A stretch of DNA of 64,000 nucleotides from Albifimbria verrucaria (taxonomy: Eukaryota > Ascomycota > Sordariomycetes > Hypocreales > Stachybotryaceae), in assembly GCA_020081605.1 (NCBI GenBank), contig JAHREC010000045.1:1178001-1242000 (forward strand), given 5' to 3'. Of the stretch, positions 46,204 through 57,125 are shown in pieces. A program made the translations under genes and the position numbers. Every line of letters starts with the position of its first letter. Position 1 is the stretch's first letter. The notes below the pieces were generated by a model. It did not search any database, had not been told where the DNA came from, and worked only from the letters and a program-made list of their open reading frames with translations.

Positions 46204-47224
46204 ATGGCGCAAGAATCGTTCAAGATAATTGGGATCGATCACCCCATCGACCTGTCAACAAGCCGTGAGTTCTACTACCGAATTCAGGTGGATGAGGGGA
46301 CGATCAAATATCTGTGCTATCGTCCTCAAGACGGTCCCGAACAATCTCTCTTTGCGGACGTTGATGGATCTTGCCTTGTCAACAAGACTGTACCTTTTGG
46401 GGACTGGAGCATGGGGCTTCTTGTCCATCATCCCGGGGCAAGTATATCCTCACCTCATGCCTTACACGTAACAAGCTTGCCAGTCTCCCAGATACCAATT
46501 GGTGGGCAGCCCGAATCGACTGGACTGCCCTCCAAGGTATGCGTCGCGGAGACTACGAAGTCCAATGCAAGACTGATCTTTCGCGCTCAATTGTCTGCAA
46601 GAATCCTTTTGGCCCGGGCGATGCGATTGTCCATTTTGACTGGCACCCAGAAATTTGCGACCGTGCTCGTCGGATCAGCCATGTCCATAAACACATCCAG
46701 GGTTTGAAAATTGGACCACGCTTCCTCGCATTTGTGCTCGAGAACGGGGTGACCGCGTTATCGGGTGCATGGTAGAGAAGATCCATGGTCGCCCTGCCAC
46801 TACCAATAACGAAGATCTAGAGGCCTGCCTTGCAACTCTCGACAAGCTGCATTCAATCCATTTCTACTACGGCGGTAACTTCAGACCGGACTCATTCATG
46901 ATCCAGGCTGATGGCACCGCTCTGCTCCATGATTTTGGTGCCTCCCAGCTCATATTTGGACACTCTGATACAGGCCGATGGAATGAGATGAACGATGCCG
47001 AAGCAACCCTTCGCACAGGCACCAAAACTGAATCTCATACTGTTAACGCCACTAATCAGTTGCTATCCAAGTTCTTTATGGGTGGTCTCGCGCAAAACGA
47101 AGGCACATGTAAGCAGATTCTCGAGAAGCTTGTTCAAGGTGAACTGACGGTCATTGACAACAGCCAGCGTCGCGAGCCAATGGATAGTGTTGATCTGGTT
47201 CACCGTGTGAACGTTCTCGACTAA
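46204..47224 (+). CDS. Fungal kinase-like protein with degenerate catalytic loop
   Basis: One exon, 340 aa once a base is restored in GGGG 46435-46438 and GGGG 46746-46749. The C-terminal half has the layout of the protein-kinase-like/aminoglycoside-phosphotransferase fold seen in a large fungal family often mislabelled as alpha-galactosidase precursors: RFLAFVLENGG ... CMVEKIHGRPAT, LATLDKLHSIHFYYGGNF and ALLHDFGASQ. The loop that normally reads H-G-D-x-x-x-x-N is here YYGGNFRPDSF (about residue 221), lacking the catalytic Asp and likely Asn, while a DFG motif is kept (about 243). That suggests a pseudokinase, unless active residues have moved. The N-terminal part (residues 1-110) is unassigned. 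No signal peptide; cytosolic by default. Confidence 0.72.
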
Positions 47225-47562
47225 GCGGATTTTTGTTGAGTTAATGAGAGCTTGTGGGTAGAGGAGTTGGATCGCAGGCTTGACGAGTTGTTGGTGAGCG
47301 AAATGGAACAAGCCAGCCATTGCGAGGTCAATATCCTTTCGGAAATGATGATATAGAATCACTAATTTATTGATAATAGAGCATCTTTAAGGGCCCTCAT
47401 AAAAAAATAATTTACGAACATGATATTAAGCCCCAGTGAATGCGTGATGAAATAATTTGCTTGATGAGTATAGCGATGTCACTTCAATGAACTTAGAGTC
47501 ATGATCCATATACTGTAGATTTCTACTATATACATTGATCAGCAAGTCGAATTATGGGAAAT
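47225..47562. other. Convergent 3' region
   Basis: AT-rich 3' flanks of two converging genes; no gene seen. Confidence 0.6.
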
Positions 47563-48238
47563 TTACGAGTCTCTAGCTTCCCAGTTCTCTCGAATGACAT
47601 CGACAATAACTCCGTGATCTTCGTGCTGCTTCAACCCGCTCACCACCACGACGGCAACAACACCCTCCACGCCCTTGACGCGGATGGGCACACCACCACC
47701 GTGAATGGCGTAGCGGCCAGCCTGCTCGGCGCCCATTCCGAACTTGGAGGCAAACAGGGCCTCGTCGCCAGCGAACTTGCAGTGCAGCAGCCACGTGCTG
47801 ACGCCGAAGCGCAACACAGAGGTGCGCTTGCGCTGGACCCACAGCTCGTTGTCCGGAGCGGTGCCCGGGCCGGTGGCGACCTGGAAGATGGTCGGGCCAG
47901 CGGTGAGGGTGATGCTGATGAGAGTAGGGCGGGATTGGGCGGCAAGAGGGGTGAGGCGAGCTTGCAGGAGGTGGCCGAGCTCGAGGGCGTCCTCGACAGT
48001 GAAGGACGCAAGGGTGAATGAGTCAATACCCTGAGACTTCACAGCCTCGACCTATAGGGAAAAAAAGAGTCAGCTAAATAGTTCAATTGAATCAATTGAC
48101 AGCTATAGCAGCATCACTCACGTCTTCAGGCGGGCTCGGGATCGGCGCGCTTGTTCCGGTGGGGTTCCGGATGACGGCCGAGAGCTTGTCCAGGCCGTGG
48201 CCGGCCGGGTGACGACGATACCAAACTGCCTGAGACAT
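47563..48238 (-). CDS. DUF336/UPF0303 family protein (YBR137W-like)
   Basis: Minus-strand exons 48122-48238 and 47563-48051 with a 70-nt intron (GTGAGT donor); 201 aa, frames intact. The first exon ends PIPSPPED; the second begins VEAVKSQGIDSFTLASFTVE. Family features are ALELGHLLQARLTPLAAQ, ATGPGTAPDNELWVQRKR, LLHCKFAGDEALFASKFGM and YAIHGGGVPIRVKGVEGVV, the last being a glycine-rich conserved block. The family forms ring-like oligomers; yeast YBR137W has been linked to the GET pathway and bacterial relatives to haem binding, so the biochemical role is unsettled. The frame is open upstream to ATG 48469, which would add a 77-residue, Arg/Ser-rich extension of possible targeting function. I take 48238 because family members start close to this point. 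Confidence 0.85.
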
Positions 48239-49019
48239 GACTGGTTGCTGCGGATAAAGCGGTGCGTGACGGTACTCCGATGTCAGTGTTTTGGACGAGA
48301 GGACGTTGAAGGACGTCCGCTGAGGTAAATAATGCCTTTTGGCTTCGGGCCGACTCCACTTCGTATAGAAGCTGGCGTCATGAGCTGTGACAAGGCGGAT
48401 GAGGGGCTCTGGAGGCGATGCTTGGCGTCTAAGGTTTAGACTCGATTGAAACCCGCAAGCCGGGAACACTATGTGAAGCGCTAAGGCTTGGTGTCAGGCA
48501 GGCTACGAGATCTTGTTGAAAAGAAGCTTGAGAAAATACATATAATTTCATTAATTTCTTACCCTATTATTACAAATATTTTACATCTTCAGCTGTTTAT
48601 TCTTAGATATTTTGTTGATTGGCGGTTGAGAAATTTATACTAAACATGCGGAAATTCTGTCTCCCACTGCAATATGCCAAGTTCTGGCTGCCTCTCTTCT
48701 GTATCCCATCTCATTGAATGTGCGAAGGCTCCATTTAGGTATCGAACATGGATCTGATCCAAATACAACCGGGAAAAATCTAGTGACTTTAGCTAGCTAG
48801 TAAATTAGCTGGTGATAGAAGTCCCAGCATTTAGTAATTTCACGAAGATCTACATAGCATATCCAGCATCGATAGAGCAATACTAAGTTACTTTATGTAC
48901 CAAGATGTTGACTAAGACGTTGTGGAGACTGGTACGGTGTTGGAGCCTTCGCACATTCTATGAGATAGGGAGCCCCGTGTAATGCTCATGCTGAAGGAGT
49001 ACGTTTTGCAGCAATTTTC
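48239..49019. other. Intergenic AT-rich stretch with a dispersed repeat copy
   Basis: Contains, at about 48591-48681, a divergent copy of the repeat found in tandem at 55221-55470. No gene is supported. Confidence 0.6.
48591..48681 (+). repeat. Dispersed AT-rich repeat, single copy
   Basis: Shares the core TGTTTATTCTTAGATATTTTG and a second block GCGGAAATTCTGTC with the tandem copies at 55.2-55.5 kb, in the same orientation. Confidence 0.8.
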
Positions 49020-50224
49020 TCATGAATCCGAGACTAGACCGGCACCAGAAAATCCTCGGCATACTCTTCGTATGAGTCCATGAAATCTTCCATATTGAAT
49101 ATGTGCACCCATCCCTTCGATTCCAGAATGACCCCCGGCCTCGACATAACCTGTCCGGAACTGTTGAAACAACGTCTTGTCCCTGACACAGTGTGGAATG
49201 AACCACTGATTGTCTCCTGTAATTAGTGCCCCACGGAAACGTTGATAGACCACCTCGGGGTCTTCGTCCAGATTGACAGACTCACATTGTCCGAAATCCA
49301 GCATCCAAAGCTGTACAACACGCTGTTGGAAATTAGAAGCCCTATCTTCATCTTTTGCAACAGTACCCAGCACGAACTCAACGTCGTCTCCATTGAACCC
49401 AGCACCCCACTGCAAGATTGCGTATGCTCGTCCCATGGACTTTGCAAGACCGACGATGTCAAGGCCCAGGCGTTGCATTGAATCCAGACAAAGTGGAAAG
49501 TTTCTGAGAGAAAAGTTTTCTTGTTTGTAGACTTGGGTGACTTTGCCAAGGTAGACGCGGGCCAGACAGTGCTTATTCAGGGGTTTAGAAAGAAGCTCTT
49601 GGAGCAAATTTGGCTCAAGCGATGTTTGGTCTGAATTTCGGGGTAGAAGTGTGCTATTAAAGCCTTGCGGACAACCTTTGGCAATGGAAGAATCCGCTCC
49701 ATCTTGACGACAGCCGTTCTGACCTGGTATTGACTTGGAAACCTAGAGAGATGTTGATCCCAGAACGTGTCGTTGGTAGCTGAAATGATTGTAGTTGGGC
49801 GAGGGACCAAAACCCGGCTTCCGATACGAGACTCGAACTCTTGAAAAGCTAAGGAAATCTGGGTGTGGGCATCATATTCTCTAGACAGACGCGACACACG
49901 GGACTCGTTTTCGGGATGTTCCTTCTTCAAGATGAGAGCTTTGCCGACTTGTTCAAAGATTGCGCCTTGGAGACCTTCTCCTATCTGATTCAGAACTTGA
50001 TGATCTGGCAGATTGGATGCATGCTGGAAGCGCGATGCAAACGATGAGGTGGTCGAAATCACGGATCGTACGCTCAAAGTCTTCTGCAGCACAGTGGCAG
50101 TTGGCTCGTCGTCCAACTCTGTCGCGACCAGGTATTCGAATGCAATCGAAGCGTCTCTCAGCAGTGATGGAGTTGCGGAAACAGCCGCGTCGTCAGTTTG
50201 ATTCTTATCACGCCGAGAAGACAT
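49020..50224 (-). CDS. DUF3669 domain protein, frame broken once
   Basis: Single minus-strand exon from ATG 50224 to the stop at 49020, 401 aa after restoring a base in GGGG 49580-49583 (plus strand), within FFLNPLNKHCLARVYLGK. The N-terminal third is Ser/Thr-rich and low in structure. The conserved portion starts around IGEGLQGAIFEQVGKALILK and includes SRVLVPRPT, VVKMERILPLPKVVRKALI, FSLRNFPLCLDSMQRLGLD, AKSMGRAYAILQWGAGFNGDDVEFVLG and VQLWMLDFGQC. That is the order and style of DUF3669, a kinase-fold-like domain (ALILK and LDFG resemble a beta-3 Lys and DFG). Function is unknown. It may be related in fold to the kinase-like gene at 46.2 kb. Confidence 0.82.
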
Positions 50225-52096
50225 GGTGGTTGCGCAGGTATGGATAGACCTGAAAATGAAAACTTTTGCGAATGTTGAAGAAACGAAGATTAAGGAAAAG
50301 GTCGATTGGCAAAAGTGAACTTCATATAACCACCCAGGAGCTTCTCAAGGTAAGGCTCACGTGAACGCAAGGTGAAGGGTTAAATCTGACTGTTTGTTCA
50401 TAACCACGTGATATCAAGATTTAATTAAGCAAAGTGAAAAGTGAGTCAAGAGCACAAATTTCTCGAAGTGCTGGAGCAGAAATGGGAGAAATACCCATGG
50501 TAGCTCCCACCTTGATTCTTCAAAACGAGGACATCTACTCCATAAGTTTAGACTTATCAATTTTATCGGTAACTGATCGGAGGTCTTATCACGCTTGGCT
50601 ATTAACCAGGGATCGATATATGTTTTGACGATGTGTTCTTGATGTTTTTAATCTACTACCTGCTGTAAACCCTGAGCCCTGTGATGATATTGCTGACGCG
50701 GCTGCCTCGAGCGCTAACGATCCTGACGATCCCGATCTCCAAGATCCTGAGGACGGCTGCCTTAAGTCTTAGTAATCTTGATATCGAGCGTAGCGAGGCC
50801 GGCTCGATGCAATCGCCGCCGGAGGCATTTTCTACGACCCATCGGGCTTTCCACTTTGCTTCCCCTACGAGAAGGGCTCACATTCCTGTAATAACTAGTA
50901 AGAAGAAGAGGCAGTTTTTACAAACAAACGGCATATATCAAGCGATATTTTCAGCTTTCGTTGAGGTTGCTTCACTTCAATCCATAGTATAAGGAAGTCG
51001 AGATTGAGGAGACGAAACCTAGGCCTGGGCAACCTATCGGGGCCGTGATAGAACCAGGGCTGAGAAAGAGACGAAAATCCACAGTATAGTTCATTTTCAA
51101 AGTGCTTTATTACTTGCAGCACAGAAGGAGCACCAGATCTCTCTCGTGGTCCGGTTTTATTTCATCGTATTCACCGATAAGCCATCGTCATCTTTTCATC
51201 GGATTCCAGATCGTGAGAGTATTCTTGCACCCTGGCTGGAAAATACAATTCCGTAGTGTCCTAACTATGAGTTGCTCCCCTGATTGCCCTGACTAATTAC
51301 GTTCAACACAATATTGTCACCCAAGACTCGGGCAGTAAGGGAGCTCCATGGGCTGTCTTTGCTTGCGTACCACATAACGCAGACCGCCAGTCAACCATAC
51401 CTACGTGGCTTCGTCACTGCTTCGCTAGCTTGGGGCCCATGCAACTGCAGATGATGGGAATTAAGGAATGGCTGTACTCTGCCGAATATCGGCCTAAACT
51501 GCGAGCGCAGTCATCAGGTCAAAGTCATATTTGGGGCCCTCTCCAAGGAACATTCTGCGCTATAGCTTCCAGGATACAACCAACAGCATATGGACAACCA
51601 ATCCCTAGCCACCCTGGAGGCTGTGTGGGTCTATGGTGTGATAAGTGTGTTACGATGATGGCGAATTACGGAGCAGTCAGGTACAGCCTCCATCATGCCT
51701 GCGTGTAATGCTACATTGTTTGCTGTCTCGCAAGGCAGTGCAATCAATGTTTGCTTGAGCGCCAGCCTCCCAGGCGGCCATGAGCTCCTGTCTCAGCCTC
51801 GTCGAAGCGCCGTGTTAATCAGATGCATATGCGGCAAGGAATAGCGGATCTCCTGACTTTCAGGTTGCATCCTACGAACCAAATGCTCGGGTGCATGGAC
51901 TGGGTATCTTTGCGCACATGATCAGCCCTGAATCGACCGTGCCAGTGAACCCTATAGTTGTCAATATCCTAGAAATAGTAGAGTTACCAAACGTCACATC
52001 CAATTCATCATATTATAGAACGGACACTAGACTTACCACAGAATAAAACACCTCTTACACGTTTCTTTTTCGAAAATCTGGGACATATTTACGATC
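50225..52096. other. Divergent intergenic region, DUF3669 and dynamin-like genes
   Basis: No convincing gene. Around 50639-50776 a plus-strand run reads like a coding fragment (NPEPCDDIADAAASSANDPD) with no start and a nearby stop; possibly a degraded gene or element. Confidence 0.5.
50639..50776 (+). pseudogene. Possible degraded coding remnant
   Basis: An acidic, codon-like stretch (DVLDVFNLLPAVNPEPC ... DPDDPDLQDPEDGCLKS, then TAG) without an initiator or detectable continuation upstream. Composition is protein-like, but I recognise no family. It may be a remnant of a transposon or gene. Confidence 0.25.
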
Positions 52097-54730
52097 ATGG
52101 ATGATCTGGCAGAACTTCAGGTTGCACTAGACTCGGTTGCACTAAACGAGCTCAACAACCCAGAGGCAAGTGCACTACTTGATACAATCGATGGCCTCCG
52201 GGAGCTGCAAGTTGGGGAGATCGTAAATCTGCCTCAAATCATTGTGGTCGGTGACCAATCTTCTGGCAAAAGTTCCGTTTTAGAGGCCATCTCTCGAGTC
52301 CGCTTCCCTACAAAGGGTGACGTCTGCACTCGTTTTGCCACCGAATTGGTGCTTCGTCGAGCTGCAAAGACGAGGATTACAGTCAAGATTGATTCCGCTG
52401 GGTCTAAATCTGCCCAACAGTTTCACAAGACCAGCTTCAACAAGGATGTCCTGCCAGAAATCATCAGCGAGGCCACTGAGAAGATGGGCATTCGCCCTGG
52501 TGCCAAAAAGGGGTTCTCTCAGGACATTCTGCGGGTAGAGATCTCTGCTCCTGATGTCTATCCAGTCACCCTCGTGGATTTGCCAGGCTTCTTCCATTCC
52601 ATAACGGCTGAACAGACGGAGGAGGACAAGAAGATCGTGTGGCAGCTCACCGAAAAATACATGAAACAGCAGAACAGCATCATCTTGACTGTTGTATCGG
52701 CCAATAATAATCTTGCCAACCAAACTGTGGTTGACGAAGCAAAGAAGTATGACCCGAACAGAGAGCGGACGCTTGGCGTAATCACCAAACCCGACCTTGC
52801 TGCGGCCGGCTCGGAAGATGAAAAGAAGTGCCTGCAACTTGTACGAGGTCAAGAGAGCACACAAAACCTTCGTCTGGGTTGGCATGTCCTGCGCAATCGT
52901 TCAGAGGGTAAAGAGGTGGCCAGTGCCGATGAGAGAGATTTGGAAGAGGAGCAATTCTTCCAGAGAGGCGCATGGTCCAACATCGCTTCAACTAGCCGCG
53001 GTATTGCGACATTGAGAAAAAGCTTAGCAAAGTACTGCTTGGGCACATTCAAAAGACTCTGCCAGGCCTGATCGTGGAGATTGAGTCCCATCTTTCAAGT
53101 CGTCAGCAAGCGTTGGAGCAACTCGGCAGACCACGCTCGGATCCCGACGACTTGCGCACTTATCTGATTGAGATCGCTCAGCGGTACCAGCGCCTTGCGC
53201 GGGATAGTCTGAACGGGCACTACGCAGATGAGTTTTTGGTGATCTATACGAAGGTGAGAACCATAAGCTCCGAGCACTGCTCAGGAAGCTCAACCGTGCT
53301 TTCTACGCGACACTTGTAACCAAAGGAATGGATCGTCAGATTGAGTGGGATGACGACAGGCTCCCCTTGAGGGTGGTTTTGGCTGGATCAAGAATGGAGA
53401 CTCGCCCCTGAGTACCTCTCACCGTTCCTTGATCTTTTCCAAGAGTTTCCCGAGCCCAGCAGTATATCTGAGTCGGAGCTCTGTAAGGAGCTAGAGGATC
53501 TAGGCGCTTCCAACCAAGGCACCGAATTTCCTGGTCTGCCCAACGGTCAACTAGGCTTTCAACTGTTTAAGATGCAGGCCAAGCCATGGGGCGACATTGC
53601 CGAGTTTTATATTGATCGTGTTACCGACTTTGCTAAGGTGTTTGTGGAGGAGCTCTTTATTCACGTCATTGGTACCGACAAACAGACTGCCAACACTATT
53701 TTGATAAATTATGTGGATGAGTTTTTCGCCGAAAAACGAAAAGCTTTGAAAGACAAGCTTGAGGAAATCCTTCGACCATACAAATCTGCATATGGGCCTC
53801 CCTAGACTCCGAATTCCATGCCAACCTTTCATCAAAAATGACCAGTCGAGATGTAGAGCGTATCGCAAGTTTTCTCGTAGAGAGATTCCCAGCAGCTTTC
53901 ACTGACAAGACTGGCAAGGGCCTAACTCGTGAGAGTATAGAAGTTGCATTGGAAGCTGCAGAAACGGTTAGAGTGAGCGAGTTCGGCACCGAAAGAGTCA
54001 TTGAAATGGCCATGACGCACTATCAGGTAGGTCACCGCTGCGTCGTCGTAAGCTACAGCGCAGCTAACTCGAATTTCACAGATGTCGTTACGAACATTTG
54101 CCGAGAACACAATCAACTTGGCGGTTGAGAACTGCCTCGTATGTGAACTATCTACCATTCTAACGCCATTGATGGTCATGCGAATGGGCGAGGAGCGCTT
54201 GAAAGAACTCGCTTCCGAGCCTGAATATATTCTGGAAGAACGGGAGACACTTCGCCATGAGATTGATATTCTCCGGAAGGGCCTGAAAAGGTGCCAAAAG
54301 TCTCGTTTGCATGAGAGAACAGGTTAGTCCAAAGCTTTCACCAACTAGCAGAGGCCGAATTCGTTCGACAGGGCAGCTAATGTAAGACTGAAGTACTTCC
54401 GCAAGGATTCTTGAGCCCATCTGGTGCTGCGCCGAATAGGCGATCACGATCAAGTAAGTAATCAATAGCCATTCTCCCTTGCCAACATAAACTCAAGAAC
54501 ATTTGACAGCTACTCCGGTAACCGAGCAGGAGGCATCTAAGCCCAACACCGAGGCACGTTCGCCATCTATTTTTGGGACGCAGCCCAGTACAAGTAATGG
54601 CGTTTCCGGAGCCAAGCCTTCAGGTTCAAACCAAACGCCCCTGCCTCCAATTTTCAACTTTGCCTCGATCCGTTTATCAGATGAGACTGCCAATGATTTA
54701 TCGAGATTCAAAGTTCCTAAGTTTCAGTAG
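52097..54730 (+). CDS. Dynamin-like GTPase, frame broken five times
   Basis: Exons 52097-54026, 54082-54322, 54394-54453 and 54510-54730. Introns are 55, 71 and 56 nt; the short third exon is inferred from phase. About 818 aa. G1 GDQSSGKSS is at residues 52-60, the G2 Thr lies in FPTKGDVCTRFATEL, G3 is DLPG (about 161) and G4 is TKPD (about 230). The middle domain/stalk follows (LGHIQKTLPGLIVEIESHL; FKMQAKPWGDIAEFYIDRVT). The GTPase effector region ends with NTINLAVENCLV and LKELASEPEYILEERETL. The tail is Ser/Pro-rich. This fungal dynamin-superfamily branch is Mx-like in layout, without PH or proline-rich dynamin-1 domains, so membrane remodelling or defence roles are possible; none is shown. 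Single bases are missing at AAAAA 53017-53021, TTTTT 53233-53237, CCCC 53363-53366, CCCC 53405-53408 and CCC 53800-53802. Confidence 0.88.
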
Positions 54731-57125
54731 TTCCTGTGTTGGATGCTTACTTGCCTTAGGCTATGCTCAGCATGGGTCGCGGGTTCATAACAACTGAGAG
54801 CTCAAGGCATTGGAGGGCAATTTCTGAAGAAAACAATGGAATTTTCATATTTGGCTTGATAAATCAATAGAGACCATAACTTAGTTTCAAGCACCATACA
54901 TCTCGGAGATCGGATAGTTGCTGGGTCATACCTATCCTTCAACTGATATTCAATCTACAAACAGATATAATTATCTACCAATCCTCATTAAAAAGGTTTT
55001 TATTACTGAAAACTCCTTGACGATATGTTAGCATTTATCGAAGTAGATTGTCACAGAATCCGTAAGCATTAGTTCCTTCGCTTGTCACAGTGGGAGGACA
55101 AAAGTTCCGCCTACCTTGCGATTTCTATCAAGATAAAGGACGTTATTATCAAAGGGTCTAAGAATATCTACAATATTTTTTAAAGTTGGCATCTTGATAT
55201 CATGAATTTCTTATATTATTAGTTGCTTACTCTTAGATATTTTGTGGATTTTTCGTCAAGATATCTGCGCTGGGTATTGTGGATTACTCACATTTTTAGT
55301 TGTTTATTCTTAGATATTTTGTGGATTTTTCGTCAGAATATCTACGCCAAGTATAATAAATTTCTTACACTTTCAGGTGTTTACTTTTAGGTATTTTGTT
55401 GGTTTTTCGTCGACACATCTGCACCGGGATTGCGAAATTTCTGTCCTCCCATTACATAATTCTGTCCAGCTACTAAGAAATAACTTCTCCATATGAACAA
55501 ATGCCTACTATACCATACACGACTATCATAGTTTCTAACAGCAGTAGCATCCCTACAATAGCAAGGAACCAAACCGAGCGGCAAATCTGGCTAAAAATGA
55601 GGCCGGGTGCTGCGTGAAGCAGGTAGTATTGTCATCCACAAATATTGTTAGAGCTTGCCGCAGGGTGTAGAGAGCTGGGTCAAAGTCTATCATTTATCCT
55701 TCAACCCATAGCTGGTGCTGATATTGTGGGATTAGGGATTACATTGCGATGTTGGGGTGCAAAGGCTGAGTTGACAAAATATCGATCAGGTATGGATGAT
55801 GTTTCCCTACCTGGCGAGAAGAGGCATTTAAAGAAACCGCAGCCGAATTGTAAAGACCATTTACTTTTGAGTTTTCTAACAATTTTAAACTCTTAATATA
55901 ACTACCAGAATGAGTTGCTTTACAGAAGATTACCCAGACGTTACGTAGACATGAATCGAAGCTGATATAGGGTAGGTATTTCTTTCACATTTGAGTTGGT
56001 CATCATGACTGACACGACAGTTCCAAAGAGGCCCCATAAACCATGGCTAAATACAATGAATAAAACAAAACTGTATAGTAGGTATAGTATCGTATGTTAT
56101 TACCTAAATCTTCTCATCCCTCATCCCCTTGACTCACCAAAGATCCACAGCAACCACCCCCATAGATCCTCTCTCCTAGTAACCAAGCCTTCACTCACTC
56201 GCACACCGCCCGATCATCGTCGACTTTCAAAACACTTACAGAGCAGACAAACCTTCCCTTTCAAACGACCACGTTTCACTCACCAAGTAAAACCACGTCC
56301 CCCTCCTCAAACATCACATCTCAATTCCAAATCCTACGGAACGCAAAGCCCCATCCAGAAAAGGCATGCAGAACCCCATCCGTGAACACCCCTCACCAGA
56401 CTATTGGTGGAACGACAACAAGTAAAAAAAACCAGGAAAATCTCGTCCAAGTTCCGTCCTATACGCCAGAGCTAATATAGCGTCCTTTGAGGGAGGGAAG
56501 AAGGGCGTGCAGGTGGGTTTTCGCTTTCCCCTCATGGGTTCTCATGGGGCTCCGTATCATGCATCTTTTGGAGATCCAAACTTTTGCTCTCCACTAGAGC
56601 CCTGTCGGCAGCCAGAGTTTTTCCCCACTCGTCGCAGAGGGAAATGTCATGTGAAGACAAAGACGGAAGGGGTTCCGGCTGACGAGGTCCCGCCAAGGGG
56701 TGAGGGGTGATCGATCGTGGTTGCGGGATCCTCTTTGTTGTGGGACCGGGCCAAGGGACCAAAGGGGCCCAGAAGCGAGCCGAGGCAGACAACGCCAACA
56801 TTGAAGCATCCAAATAACCTTGAATCGTAATGACCCGCTATGGGACCCATGGTATGAATAACGTCACAAATAGGTAATCACAGTGAGACGAGCAGGGTAA
56901 AGCAATTGTAAATATGGTATCTTGATTAAAAATCCTACCGCTACGGGATCGAAAACACAACACGCTTCACACCGAAAAGCAACCCGGCTCCCAAAGGGAA
57001 ACCCGTGGAGGCTCTACCTCTCGCTTGAAATAAGAAATGACAATGTTTTGGTTGTAAACTTTCTTCTTTGTCCAAAAGAGAGAAAATGCATTAGGGAAAA
57101 CAAAGCAATCGTTATTTCTCACGCA
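54731..57125. other. AT-rich intergenic region with tandem repeats
   Basis: Very AT-rich (54840-55900), holding three tandem ~77-nt repeat copies at 55221-55470. Otherwise no gene; the sequence looks like degraded repeat DNA. The right part (56100-57100) is less AT-rich and flanks the transporter's 3' end. Confidence 0.6.
55221..55470 (+). repeat. Three tandem ~77-nt AT-rich repeat copies
   Basis: Copies begin at 55221, 55298 and 55375, each with the core TTAGATATTTTGTGGATTTT or a close variant followed by TTCGTC. The third is followed by GCGAAATTTCTGTCC, also found after the single copy at 48.6 kb. Confidence 0.88.
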
